A program made the translations under genes and the position numbers. A stretch of 34,074 nt of DNA from a virus. The stretch is taken from positions 1-34,074 of the IMG/VR virus record IMGVR_UViG_3300017991_000264; one strand, 5' to 3'. Shown here piece by piece: positions 17,264 to 26,356 of this stretch (position 1 is its first letter; each line of letters begins with the position of its first letter). The notes beneath the pieces are model-generated. The model was not told the DNA's origin. It saw nothing but the letters and a program-made list of their open reading frames with translations, and did no database searches.

Positions 17264-20200
17264 AGGTAGAAGTTGAAGGGATTGGGACCCTCGAGTTCCC
17301 AGACGGTACGTCGAAGGATGTGATTGCCGAGACTGTCCGCAAGAAGCAGATGGATAGTGTCGGGGGCGGAGGCTTCATCGGCTCCATGTCCCCAGAACTC
17401 CCAGAGCCAGGGAAGGTTGGAGAGGCCCTGGTCCAGGAGGCCCCTGCAGTTGGAGGCCTCGTAGGGACCGGACTTGCTCTGGCCTCAGGGGCCGGGACTA
17501 TCCCCACGATTATTGCGCTCCTTGCCGGAGCCGCTGGGGGCGAGAGCTTCAAGCAGACGTTCCAGGTCATGTCGGGGTCTGAGGCCGCGCCGAAGAACAA
17601 TTGGGAGTCCTGGACCCGAATCCGCGATGCTGTGGCCGTTGAGGGCTACGGGGAGCTTGCCGGTCTCGGTCTCGGAAAACTCGCGAGTGTCGGAGTCCGG
17701 AGGCTTCAGCCGAAGATGACCGGAGCCGCAAATCGAGCGAAGCAGTACTTCAAGGACCGAATCCCCAGCGTGACGTTGCTGCCCAGTGAGATGGCCGACT
17801 CCCCAGGACTCACGACGATTCAGAACATAATCGAGTCGAGTTACACGGGGGGTGGTACCTTCGCCAAGTTCAGGTCGAATCGGACTGAGGCCATGAATGA
17901 GTTTGCCGACGGCCTCATTGACGAATTTGGCTCTCGGACCAGCCCGACGGAGTTGGGGGAATTGTACCTGGACGTGCTCAACAAAAAGAAGGGGTTTCAC
18001 TCGGGAGTCTCGGAAGTATTGTACAATGGAGTGAAGGAATACGTCGAGCGGAATGGGGGGAAGCGGCTGGAGCCGATCTATGACACCGCCGTGAGACAGC
18101 GGGTCTATCACGGGAGGAAGGGGCACTTGAGGGAAGCCTCAAGGCACGGAGATCTGGGGGTCCACTTCACTGAGGATCTACCTACTGCCTCCGACCTTGC
18201 CTCTGGAGAACATTTGATTCGAGAGTTCGGAGCAAAGAAAGCCGGACCCCCTCCGGTCGGAATAGTCCATGGGGCCATCATCGAGCCAAACAAATACCTG
18301 GAAGTTCCGGACCTAACAAATTGGACTGAGGGGGAAGTCAGGGCACTCCTCAAGGAGAGGGGAATAGAGATAGGACAAAAACCTTTCCACGGCAAATGGG
18401 AGGTCTTGGACCCCTACAAACTCGAATTTGACGATGACGAGTATACTTGGATAATAAAGGCGACAGGGGAGGAAATTGAACCGGGACACTTCGCGACTGA
18501 TCAAGCGGGTCACATAATAGATCATATGGGTGAGAGGGTAGTTCCAGTAAAGCCATTTTCAGGATCCAAGTCAACCGAAGGCCCCGAGGCCATATGGGAG
18601 GCTTTGGACGCTGCGGGGTATGATGGAGTCCGGTATGTCAATCAGTTTGAGGGTCCGGAGGGATCCTGGAGTTACATCATGAGTCCGGAGAAGGCCCTGG
18701 ACGGTTCAGTGGCGAGACGTGCGGGGGAAGGCATGACCTCGGAGGTCTTCGAGCAGGGTGCTCCGGTCCTGGTCCCGTCCGCAAGCCTCAAGAAGTTTGC
18801 CGGTCCCCTCCAGAAGGTCGGGGAGGAGCTGGACAACCTGGGTCGAGCAAACGCGGGGGATGACCTCGTGGATACGGTTATGGGCTACGGGGACGAGTTG
18901 ACCCTTGAAGCGGCCCTGGCTCTCCGGTCCCGACTCCGCGCTCGAATCGACGAGTTCAACGTGCTGAACAAAAAGGCCCCGGCAATTGGGGTCGCGAAAA
19001 AGATGATAGGCCTGTTGGATGAGGCAATTGAGTCGAGCCTTGGGAAGATGCGAGGCGTAGACATGCCGGGGGCAGGACCTAGGCCTCTTGACTCCGACCT
19101 GCAAGCGACCTCCGCCACGGGTCGAGCCTACGAGATGGCCGCAAAGTCCACGGACAAAGCGGCGGACATGAAGTGGCTCGATATGAAGAGGCTCGAGATG
19201 GAAGGCCTGTCCGCTGGGCATTTGGAGCAGGGGAACTTCCAGGAGGCTATGGACGTCGGCATGGAAGGGCAGATGTACCGTGAGGCCTGGGAGGCATTGG
19301 ATGGGCAAGCGCAACATGCGGACGGGCTGGCCAAGGCGAAAGAACTTCTAGGGAGAGGGGAAGACGTCTCCGGTATCGTCAGGTCCAAATACAGCACAGA
19401 AGAAGCGGATGATATCCTCTTAGCGTTTGATAAAATGTCCAAAGACCCAAAATCCGTTGAATCCAGCCTCAAAGGCCTTGGGGAGATGTATGGACCTGAA
19501 ACGCGAAACTTGTGGTTAAAGTTTAAAGGGAAAAGCCCAGTTGGTCCATTCAAGGACGCGTGGACTCCTGCTGTGAACTATAGGGGTAAGACATATACTG
19601 GACGAAACCACGGAGAGGCCTATCAGGCCTGGATGGATGCTAATCCTGGGCGCAAAGATGCTCCAGTAGAGGGGTGGTCCAAAGGAGACAAGAGATTTGA
19701 GGCTGGTGGGTCAGATGTCAATATGGAAAGGATGGGTACAAAAGAGAAAGTATGGAGTGATAAAGATAAGAGATTCTATTATCCAGATAAGTGGGAATCT
19801 ACCGCTGGGGTTGCGAAGGCTGATCCCAGGACCGTGGGACAACAAGCCGTGGACCGCTGGCGCACCGCTAACACCTTCTACCGGGAGGGTCAGGAGTCCT
19901 TCAATAACACGATGCTCCGGAGGCTGGTCAAGAAGGCGAGAGACGAGGGAACAGGCCCTTCGACCTTGGCCCCCGCGATCTTCAAGCCGGGGAACGTGGA
20001 CGTCGTCAAGAGGGTCTTCAGGTCAGCGGACGAGAACACCCGGAAGCACCTGCGGGGCTTCTTCATGGAACATTTGCTTCAAAAGAGCACTGACACCGGA
20101 GGCATCATCCAGGGGCGAAAGCTTATCAACAACCTCGTGGGGAAGCCTAACAGCTTTGGGGATCCCATGCTCCACGAGATCCTGAGTCCGTCCCAGGTTG

Positions 20201-20514
20201 CGGACCTCAAGGCCTTTGGGGAGGCCCTAGACCTGACGCAGCAGAAGGGTTCGGGGTCCGGTTCGATGCTTATCCAGTTTACCCAGGCCGGAATGGTCGG
20301 GGCTATGTTCATGGGCGAGATGAATACGGCAGCGGCCACGACCCTGATCGCTCCTGCAGTTCTCGCGAAGATAATGACGAAACCTTGGGGTCAGAGGCTT
20401 GTGACCGATGCGGTCCTCAAGTCTGGGGATCCCACCAAATTCACTGGGGCAATGGCTCGGCTCATAGCCGCAGCAGCCCGAATCAGAAAGGAAGAGTATA
20501 ATGAAGAGGAATAA
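17260..20514 (+). CDS. Large ejection/polyvalent-like virion protein with ADP-ribosyltransferase-like insert
   Basis: The 1084-residue protein begins with a small beta module (KVEVEGIGTLEFPDGTS), then a hydrophobic Gly/Ala region (about 68-95). Residues about 283-485 look like an inserted ADP-ribosyltransferase-type domain: VYHGRKG (Tyr283-His284), GVHFTEDLPTASD, and near its end AGYDGVRYVNQ and SYIMSPEKALDG, a pattern known from ART domains of phage polyvalent proteins. A second insert about 760-850 (TYTGRNHGEAYQAWMD) lies in visibly AT-rich DNA: the 60 bases from 19741 are 32 percent GC, against 65 percent in the 60 from 19921. The C-terminus is helical with a hydrophobic segment. It is probably carried in the capsid and ejected into the host. 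Whether the ART module is active is not known. Confidence 0.7.
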   Translation: MKVEVEGIGTLEFPDGTSKDVIAETVRKKQMDSVGGGGFIGSMSPELPEPGKVGEALVQEAPAVGGLVGTGLALASGAGTIPTIIALLAGAAGGESFKQTFQVMSGSEAAPKNNWESWTRIRDAVAVEGYGELAGLGLGKLASVGVRRLQPKMTGAANRAKQYFKDRIPSVTLLPSEMADSPGLTTIQNIIESSYTGGGTFAKFRSNRTEAMNEFADGLIDEFGSRTSPTELGELYLDVLNKKKGFHSGVSEVLYNGVKEYVERNGGKRLEPIYDTAVRQRVYHGRKGHLREASRHGDLGVHFTEDLPTASDLASGEHLIREFGAKKAGPPPVGIVHGAIIEPNKYLEVPDLTNWTEGEVRALLKERGIEIGQKPFHGKWEVLDPYKLEFDDDEYTWIIKATGEEIEPGHFATDQAGHIIDHMGERVVPVKPFSGSKSTEGPEAIWEALDAAGYDGVRYVNQFEGPEGSWSYIMSPEKALDGSVARRAGEGMTSEVFEQGAPVLVPSASLKKFAGPLQKVGEELDNLGRANAGDDLVDTVMGYGDELTLEAALALRSRLRARIDEFNVLNKKAPAIGVAKKMIGLLDEAIESSLGKMRGVDMPGAGPRPLDSDLQATSATGRAYEMAAKSTDKAADMKWLDMKRLEMEGLSAGHLEQGNFQEAMDVGMEGQMYREAWEALDGQAQHADGLAKAKELLGRGEDVSGIVRSKYSTEEADDILLAFDKMSKDPKSVESSLKGLGEMYGPETRNLWLKFKGKSPVGPFKDAWTPAVNYRGKTYTGRNHGEAYQAWMDANPGRKDAPVEGWSKGDKRFEAGGSDVNMERMGTKEKVWSDKDKRFYYPDKWESTAGVAKADPRTVGQQAVDRWRTANTFYREGQESFNNTMLRRLVKKARDEGTGPSTLAPAIFKPGNVDVVKRVFRSADENTRKHLRGFFMEHLLQKSTDTGGIIQGRKLINNLVGKPNSFGDPMLHEILSPSQVADLKAFGEALDLTQQKGSGSGSMLIQFTQAGMVGAMFMGEMNTAAATTLIAPAVLAKIMTKPWGQRLVTDAVLKSGDPTKFTGAMARLIAAAARIRKEEYNEEE

Positions 20515-22912
20515 GTTTTGGAGTTTTGTTGGTATAGCGGCAGCAGTCTACCTCGTCCTGCTTGTGGCATTCCACTCGTCGCTCGTCCTCGGAGCGACGA
20601 CAGCGACCCTGGCCCCCCAGCCCCTATTCACGGCTCTGGATGCTAACGGGGATCCATATGTTGGGGGCAAACTCTACACGTACGAGACCGGGACCACGAC
20701 TCCGAAAAGCACCTGGACAGACTCAACAAAGGGCAGTGCCAACGCGAACCCCGTAATCCTCGACTCTCGGGGCCAAGCGGACGTCTGGATTGACTCCAGT
20801 GATGGGGCATACCGATTCCGGCTCCTCGACTCCAGCGACGTCACTATCTGGACCGTCGACGGAATAAAGAGCGGAGATGACCTCTCGGCCCTCACGGCCT
20901 TAGTCCACCCGGACGTGGCGGACCTCGTGTCGATCTACGACAATTCTGCTTCCGCTGGTAAGGCCATTTCGGTCCTCAACCTGCTAGGGAACATCTGCTA
21001 CCCGAACTACGCTGCGGCAAACCATGGGGTCACTGGAAGCTCCGACACGATCAAGTATTGCGTCGACACCATCGGGTCTAACGGGGGAATAATCCGTTTG
21101 AGGAACAACTCCGGGTCTGCCCGGACTGAGTATGCCCTGGGGACAGCGGAGACGATCGGCGCGACTATCATCCTGAGTTTTGAGGAGGGAGCAGAAGTGA
21201 AGCCGGGAGCGGCTATTACCCTGACCCTGGCGAAGCCCGAGAACATAGAGGCCAGGAGCAAGCAGCAGATATTCGACCTCGCCAGCAACTCCACGACCCC
21301 TGTGGCCTTCACAGCCGGTGGCGTGGCCTACCCCGAGTGGTTTGGGGTCGACGGAACCGCCGATGACGTGCCGATAAACGCGGCGGTCACGGCTCTCCCC
21401 TCGGGGACAGTGCAGTTGCAGGAATACACCTATAACATAACCGCTGCCATTGCGATGAAGAGCAACGTCAACCTGAGGGGTCGGGGGGACTCCAGCCTCC
21501 TTCAAAACGGGGCGAACACGAACACTATCGAGATAGACGCAGACAACAACATCAGGATATCGGACCTCAAAATTGACGGACAAAAGGACACATATACATC
21601 GACCGTAGACACCAACTCTGGGATCCACGGACTCGCGAATGGGACAGGGTCTACTGGAATAACGATCGAGAACGTCTACATCATAGACATGGCAGTTTCG
21701 GGGATCCAAATCCTGGCTCAAACGGGGTCCCACTCAAGTGATGTTAAAATCGTGAACAATAGGATCCACGACTCTGGTGCACATGGAATTATAACCCAGG
21801 ATTACGTAGATGATGTCTTGATCCAGGGAAACCGAGTCGTCAACTGGGGCGACACCGTCGACAACCGAATTGCCATTGCGTCAGGTCGAGACAGTACAAA
21901 CCAGCAGATATTGGGCAATTATATCGAGTCAGACGGGAATGAGGGGGGAGTTTCCTGTCACGCCATATCCATCGACAGTTCCGACAACTTTGTCATTGCC
22001 AGTAACATTATAAATGGGACGAATGCCTACGGGATAGAGGTTGGGTTCAGCGAGAGGGGTGTCGTCTCCGGGAATGAGATCCACGGAACTGGGAGGGCCG
22101 GAATTACGGTCATTGGAGATGATACCACCAGTTTGATTTGTAACAATGTCTCGATTACTGGCAATAGCATCTATAATTCAACGCAACAGGGGATATACAT
22201 CAACGTCAACAATTACGTCGATGATACCCATCAGAATATTACGGTAACCGGAAATAACATCTTCGACGCCGGCAATAGCACCAACGTCGCTATCCACGTG
22301 CAGTACGTGACTAACTTCAACGTCTCAGTCAATACCATAGTGGACGCATACAAAGCGGCTATATATATCCAAAATGCGGACTATGGAGTTGTCTCCGGTA
22401 ACATGATCAAAAATGCCAACACCAGCGCAACTGCGGGGATGGATCAGGGGGTCGATTTGGTATCCTCGACCTACACGGTGGTCAACGGATATCTGATTCG
22501 GGATTTTACTGGAGTGTCGACGAGCGGCACTGGAGAGGATACCCTGCAGACCCTGACAATCCCGCAAAACTATGCGCAGGATTGGGCTGGGTTCAAAGTG
22601 AAGGCCTATGGCATCAAGACTGGATCCAACGGGAATAAAACCTTGAAGTTCCACTGGGGTTCAGGAGCATACACATTCAACGCAGCCGCAAATGACACAA
22701 ATGATTGGCTGATTGATGCCACGGTCTTGTTTAATTCCCAGGTGTCTCAGAGAGTATCATGGCTTGGGTGGAATGGGACAACCCCGCTCCAGGGGGTCGA
22801 AGCAGATACGGAGGATTTGTCTGCTGGGGCTATTGTCACGAAGATAACGGGGGAATGTGCCGACGCCTCAGACTCAATCATTATTACTGCCTGGATGGTC
22901 GAACTGTTCTAA
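20501..22912 (+). CDS. Tailspike-like protein: signal-like N-terminus, head-binding-like domain, beta-helix
   Basis: The 803-residue protein starts with basic residues and a hydrophobic stretch ending near residue 31 (VYLVLLVAFHSSLVLG), which looks like a signal peptide or anchor. Residues about 38-125 resemble the P22-tailspike-type virion-binding domain (PLFTALDANGDPYVGGKLYTYE; NPVILDSRGQADVWID). From about 270 to 650 it is a right-handed parallel beta-helix of pectate-lyase type, with repeated short strands such as ISDLKIDG, VKIVNNRIHDSGAHGI and VSGNEIHGTGRAGITV. The C-terminal 130 residues form a separate beta domain. It likely binds or degrades a surface polysaccharide of the host. The stop codon overlaps the convergent polymerase gene. 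Confidence 0.82.
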   Translation: MKRNKFWSFVGIAAAVYLVLLVAFHSSLVLGATTATLAPQPLFTALDANGDPYVGGKLYTYETGTTTPKSTWTDSTKGSANANPVILDSRGQADVWIDSSDGAYRFRLLDSSDVTIWTVDGIKSGDDLSALTALVHPDVADLVSIYDNSASAGKAISVLNLLGNICYPNYAAANHGVTGSSDTIKYCVDTIGSNGGIIRLRNNSGSARTEYALGTAETIGATIILSFEEGAEVKPGAAITLTLAKPENIEARSKQQIFDLASNSTTPVAFTAGGVAYPEWFGVDGTADDVPINAAVTALPSGTVQLQEYTYNITAAIAMKSNVNLRGRGDSSLLQNGANTNTIEIDADNNIRISDLKIDGQKDTYTSTVDTNSGIHGLANGTGSTGITIENVYIIDMAVSGIQILAQTGSHSSDVKIVNNRIHDSGAHGIITQDYVDDVLIQGNRVVNWGDTVDNRIAIASGRDSTNQQILGNYIESDGNEGGVSCHAISIDSSDNFVIASNIINGTNAYGIEVGFSERGVVSGNEIHGTGRAGITVIGDDTTSLICNNVSITGNSIYNSTQQGIYINVNNYVDDTHQNITVTGNNIFDAGNSTNVAIHVQYVTNFNVSVNTIVDAYKAAIYIQNADYGVVSGNMIKNANTSATAGMDQGVDLVSSTYTVVNGYLIRDFTGVSTSGTGEDTLQTLTIPQNYAQDWAGFKVKAYGIKTGSNGNKTLKFHWGSGAYTFNAAANDTNDWLIDATVLFNSQVSQRVSWLGWNGTTPLQGVEADTEDLSAGAIVTKITGECADASDSIIITAWMVELF

Positions 22913-25554
22913 AGGGTTGGGGTCCAGGACTTCATGGACCCCCACTTCTTCCCGACTTTGAAATCAACATCGAGTGGGACCTGGAAACCCTTGGGTCCCA
23001 CGCTCTCCATTACTGCCTTGATCTCTGGAATAACAACTGGGATCAGAGGCTCCGCCATTTCCCAGACGATATCGTCGTGAATCTGAATGAGGGGGCGGAC
23101 CTCTCCATCCCAGGGGCGGTAGACTGGAACGAGCTGCCCCATAGCCTCCTTTATTACCCCCTGTGCCCCCATCTGAATCGGGGCATTCCCCGCTTGCCTC
23201 TCCGCCTCGATCCGGATCCACTTGTTCGTACTCCTTATCCCTGGGATGTACCGAATCCGACCCCAGCAGTCTCGGACGTAACCTCGACGCTTGGCCATCT
23301 CACCATTCCGCTTCATGTAGGCCGCAATGCCGCTGTAGATCTGGAACCAAGACTGTATCATGTCCTCACAATCCGCAACAGTCCAATCCCCGGCCCGTGA
23401 GACCGCCAGTTCCCTCTGCAATCCCTGGGCCGAAATCAAGTTGAGGATGCCGAATCCTACACGTTTCGCGGGATACCGATGCTTCATCTCGTCGAGGTCC
23501 GAGACCGGAACACCAAACATGTCGGACGCTGTCATTGAGTGGATGTCCAGGCCCTCGTGGAAGATCCGGAGCATCTTGGGGTCCTTGGACTCCGACGCGG
23601 CCACTCGCATCTCCACCTGGGCGTAGTCCCCTGAGACCAGGACGTTGCCCTCCTCGGCCTCGTAGCAGTCCCGGACCATGCGGCCTTCCTCCGACCTCAC
23701 CGGCTGGGCCATCAGGTTCGGGTCGCTCGACGAGAGCCTTCCGGTGGCAACCCTCGTGATCCGGAGGGTCGTGCGGACTCTCCCGTCCGACTCGACCTTC
23801 TTGGGGATAGTGTCGGCGTAGCTCGTCTTGAGCTTCTGGTACTGCCTCCACTCGATGATCTTCGCGACGATTGGGTGGAGACCGAGGTAGCGGGAGAGGA
23901 TATCATTCGCCGTGGACTTGTTCCCTCCCTTCTTCGCCCGAAATCTTCCCCCTTTCTCCGGGAGCCGAAGGACGTCATAAATGAGCCGCGACATTTGGGG
24001 ATAGGACAGAGGGCTTATTGCTTGCCCCTGCAGGTGATGTCCAACCATCTTCTGCATCGACTTGGCAATCGTGTCCATCCACTCCTGAAAATACTGGCTG
24101 AGCCTCTTGAAGGCCTGGAGGCTCACGGGCATCCCATTCGCCATCATGTCCACGACCATGGGGACCGCCCTCATATCTCGTCGGAAAGTATCCTCGAGGC
24201 CCATTGATTTAATGCGTCCCATAAGGAGTGGGTAGAGTCGAATTGTTGCATCCGCGTCTCGAGCGGAGTAGTGGATTGCCTCTGCCCTTGGGATGTCACT
24301 AAGGTCAGCTTCTCGCAGGGGTCCAAGCAGATCCACGACTTGCTCGGTCCCGTCCATTTTGCGCCAACGGGACCAAGGATCCACATCCTGTCCCTCTGCA
24401 ATCTGTGTGAGCAAGCGGCTAACTTTCCTTGTGATGTTCTGTGGTTGTCTGACATGCGGTTCTCCTTTCCGCCACTCGAGGACGGGTTCGGGGTCGGGCC
24501 ATTCGAGAGAGGCGACGGTCTCGAGGTAATCCAGGGCCATCTCCCGCGTCCTGGCCCCAACCATCTCCTGATAGGCACTCATCTCCATCCCCAAGTGCCT
24601 GAAGGCGAGGGGTTTGAGGCCCTGGGGTTCCGACTGCAGGAGATAGGCCATGACCATCGTGTCATCTATCCGGGCCGGTTCGATCCCCATCTGGGCAAGC
24701 ACCGGGATGTCGTAGAGCGAGTTGTGGATGGCTGTCCGTACCCCACGGGAGGCCAAGGAGACCCCCAGAGCCTCGAGGGCCGAGCCAGAGGCCGCGTCCA
24801 CGACCCAGGCCTTTCCGGGGACTACGGAGAAGCTAAGACACCAAGGCTTCTCCCGCGCCCACTCCGTGTCCACAGCCACGACCCCTGGGACATACCAATC
24901 CTCGCCCTCCAGGGCAAATCGGACGTCTGTTGGGGTTTTGGCCTCCCGGTAGACCTCCCGCCCTTTCCACTCGTCCGTTGGGGGATGAGGCTCGATCTTG
25001 CCCTTGAAGGTGTCCCCTGCGGCCTTCATGTCGACGTGGAATAGGATCATCTGCTCCGGACTGTGCATACCCGCTGCGGGGTGGTAGGATGGAAGGACCG
25101 TGGTCTCGAACCCGAGGACGTTGACCGGCCTCGGGATCCCGTGGACCAGCTCCATGGAGACGTCCCCGAGAAAGAAGCGGGTGCTGAGTCGGCCCATGGT
25201 GATGATCAGGCGCGGCTGCAGTTCCAGGATCTTGGGGATGAGATGGGCCTCGGCACAGGCGAGGATCTCGTCCCGGTGCGGGTCCCGGTTCCCCTCCGGA
25301 TGGCATAGGCAGAGGTTCGTGAGCCAAACCCCATGCCTCGAGAGTCCGTTGATGTTCAGGTGATCTCGTGCCTCTTGTCCGGACGCACCAATGAGAGTCC
25401 TTCCGCTATCATTCTCTTCATTTCCTGGTGCCTCCGCAACCACGAGAATTCGGGGATTATGTCCGACCCTTCCTCCGTGTTCCTCTCCCCAGCAGATGCG
25501 CTTTCGGCTTTCGCACAACTCAGGACACAGGTCGCAATAGTTCCGGTGTTTCAT
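22909..25554 (-). CDS. Uracil-DNA glycosylase (family 4-like) fused to family A DNA polymerase
   Basis: The start at ATG 25554 has GGAGG six bases upstream; an earlier in-frame ATG lacks this. The protein is 881 residues. Residues 1-190 look like a family 4 UDG: cysteines 7, 10, 84 and 100 for an Fe-S cluster, AEAPGNEE (40-47), SYHPAAG (156-162). Residues 220-435 are a 3'-5' exonuclease with Asp229/Glu231, Asn278/Asp282 and Tyr429/Asp433. The polymerase part has SGDYAQVEMR (Asp643), the O-helix RYPAKRVGFGILNL (Arg693, Lys697, Phe701) and IHDD (826-828). The O-helix has Asn705 where family A enzymes normally have Tyr, and about 74 extra residues lie between Exo II and Exo III. In a purZ genome it is the candidate 2-aminoadenine polymerase (DpoZ-like). 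Confidence 0.93.
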   Translation of the reverse strand: MKHRNYCDLCPELCESRKRICWGEEHGGRVGHNPRILVVAEAPGNEENDSGRTLIGASGQEARDHLNINGLSRHGVWLTNLCLCHPEGNRDPHRDEILACAEAHLIPKILELQPRLIITMGRLSTRFFLGDVSMELVHGIPRPVNVLGFETTVLPSYHPAAGMHSPEQMILFHVDMKAAGDTFKGKIEPHPPTDEWKGREVYREAKTPTDVRFALEGEDWYVPGVVAVDTEWAREKPWCLSFSVVPGKAWVVDAASGSALEALGVSLASRGVRTAIHNSLYDIPVLAQMGIEPARIDDTMVMAYLLQSEPQGLKPLAFRHLGMEMSAYQEMVGARTREMALDYLETVASLEWPDPEPVLEWRKGEPHVRQPQNITRKVSRLLTQIAEGQDVDPWSRWRKMDGTEQVVDLLGPLREADLSDIPRAEAIHYSARDADATIRLYPLLMGRIKSMGLEDTFRRDMRAVPMVVDMMANGMPVSLQAFKRLSQYFQEWMDTIAKSMQKMVGHHLQGQAISPLSYPQMSRLIYDVLRLPEKGGRFRAKKGGNKSTANDILSRYLGLHPIVAKIIEWRQYQKLKTSYADTIPKKVESDGRVRTTLRITRVATGRLSSSDPNLMAQPVRSEEGRMVRDCYEAEEGNVLVSGDYAQVEMRVAASESKDPKMLRIFHEGLDIHSMTASDMFGVPVSDLDEMKHRYPAKRVGFGILNLISAQGLQRELAVSRAGDWTVADCEDMIQSWFQIYSGIAAYMKRNGEMAKRRGYVRDCWGRIRYIPGIRSTNKWIRIEAERQAGNAPIQMGAQGVIKEAMGQLVPVYRPWDGEVRPLIQIHDDIVWEMAEPLIPVVIPEIKAVMESVGPKGFQVPLDVDFKVGKKWGSMKSWTPTL

Positions 25555-25915
25555 GCGGGTCCTCCAACCAGCAGATGGGTTTGTTATGGGACCGGGCGTA
25601 CTCGATTTCCCGCTCCGTCGATTCCCCGACATACCCCTCAACGTTCAGGACCAGGATGTAGTCCGCGAGGTCGATCTTCCTGAAGTGTAACACGTCGAGC
25701 TTCGCTTTGGCAAGACGTTTTGCCTCCGGAATAAAGGTCTCAAAGATGTCGTCGTCCGGAATGCTGCAGCCTGGGGCCAGGACGATTTCCCCGTTGAGGG
25801 TTCGGTCCATTGACGCGGCTTTGAAGGCGTCCGAGAATCGGGTGGATCCGCAAAGGCAAACGACTCGCGGCCTGTCCATTGGGGGGAGCTTCCCCCTTGC
25901 ACCTAAAGTGTTCAT
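25520..25915 (-). CDS. Nucleoside 2-deoxyribosyltransferase-like protein
   Basis: The 131-residue protein has the fold signature of the nucleoside deoxyribosyltransferase/DUF4406 group: VVCLCGSTRF (19-28), the central helix with EAKRLAKAKLDVLHFRKI, then ADYILVLNVEGYVGESTERE with IEYARSHNKPI after it. Relatives move or remove deoxyribose on purines and pyrimidines, but many phage members are uncharacterised. GGAGAGGTAAT precedes ATG 25915, which overlaps the upstream stop (ATGA); Met13 is an alternative start. It overlaps the polymerase start by 35 bases. Since the window also carries purZ, a role in the nucleotide pool is attractive but unproven. Confidence 0.72.
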   Translation of the reverse strand: MNTLGARGKLPPMDRPRVVCLCGSTRFSDAFKAASMDRTLNGEIVLAPGCSIPDDDIFETFIPEAKRLAKAKLDVLHFRKIDLADYILVLNVEGYVGESTEREIEYARSHNKPICWLEDPHETPELLRPVS

Positions 25916-26178
25916 ATTACCTCTCCTTCTATCATTCTGATAAGTCTCCGGACCCCAAAGAGTTTCTTCCCGTTCGATCGGGGAATGAAACGCCCGGTTC
26001 CGGGCCAGTAATCGATTAATCCGTTGTAACCCTCGACGATCAGATGCGCTCCTCCGTTCTTGCTGGTGAAGGCTATCCCATGACTTTCGAGGAGTTTGGG
26101 GCTGTTGGATCGGTTTCTTGACCGATTCCTTTGGCCCTCCTCTCTCATTGCTCTAAAGTCGTCGCCAACATCTCCCAT
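25912..26178 (-). CDS. Conserved small phage protein
   Basis: The 88-residue product has a basic N-terminal third and a C-terminal module (KLLESHGIAFTSKNGGAHLIV, then YNGLIDYWPGTGRFIPR) that I recognise as a pattern recurring in small proteins of many phages, without known function. AAAGGGGGTGTT precedes the ATG. The stop overlaps the deoxyribosyltransferase-like gene (ATGA). The fold may be a small alpha/beta unit; no catalytic residues are evident. Confidence 0.65.
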   Translation of the reverse strand: MGDVGDDFRAMREEGQRNRSRNRSNSPKLLESHGIAFTSKNGGAHLIVEGYNGLIDYWPGTGRFIPRSNGKKLFGVRRLIRMIEGEVI

Positions 26179-26188
26179 AACACCCCCT

Positions 26189-26356
26189 TTAGTCGATGAT
26201 CACGTTGTCCCGGTACTTGTCCAGGATCTCCGCGATCTGGTTACGGAGCCATGGCCCCTGAAGTTTCGGGTGGCGTCCAGTTGCGCCCCGGAGCTTTGCC
26301 TTATCCAGGACCTCGTCCAGTTCCGCGATTAGTGCTTTCAGTTTTGGATCATTCAT
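26189..26356 (-). CDS. Small hypothetical protein (55 aa)
   Basis: A 55-codon frame runs from ATG 26356 to the TAA at 26191-26189. GGAGGAATA precedes the start, which overlaps the stop of the ERCC4 nuclease gene as TAATG. The product starts MNDPKLKALIAELDEVLDKA and ends NQIAEILDKYRDNVIID, two amphipathic helices around a glycine-containing turn. Coupling and a good ribosome site argue that it is real. Function is unknown. Confidence 0.72.
   Translation of the reverse strand: MNDPKLKALIAELDEVLDKAKLRGATGRHPKLQGPWLRNQIAEILDKYRDNVIID

Noticed and set aside
24271-25044. Long rightward open frame inside the polymerase gene
   Set aside because: It is a GC-rich antisense shadow of the polymerase with no ribosome site or recognisable protein pattern.
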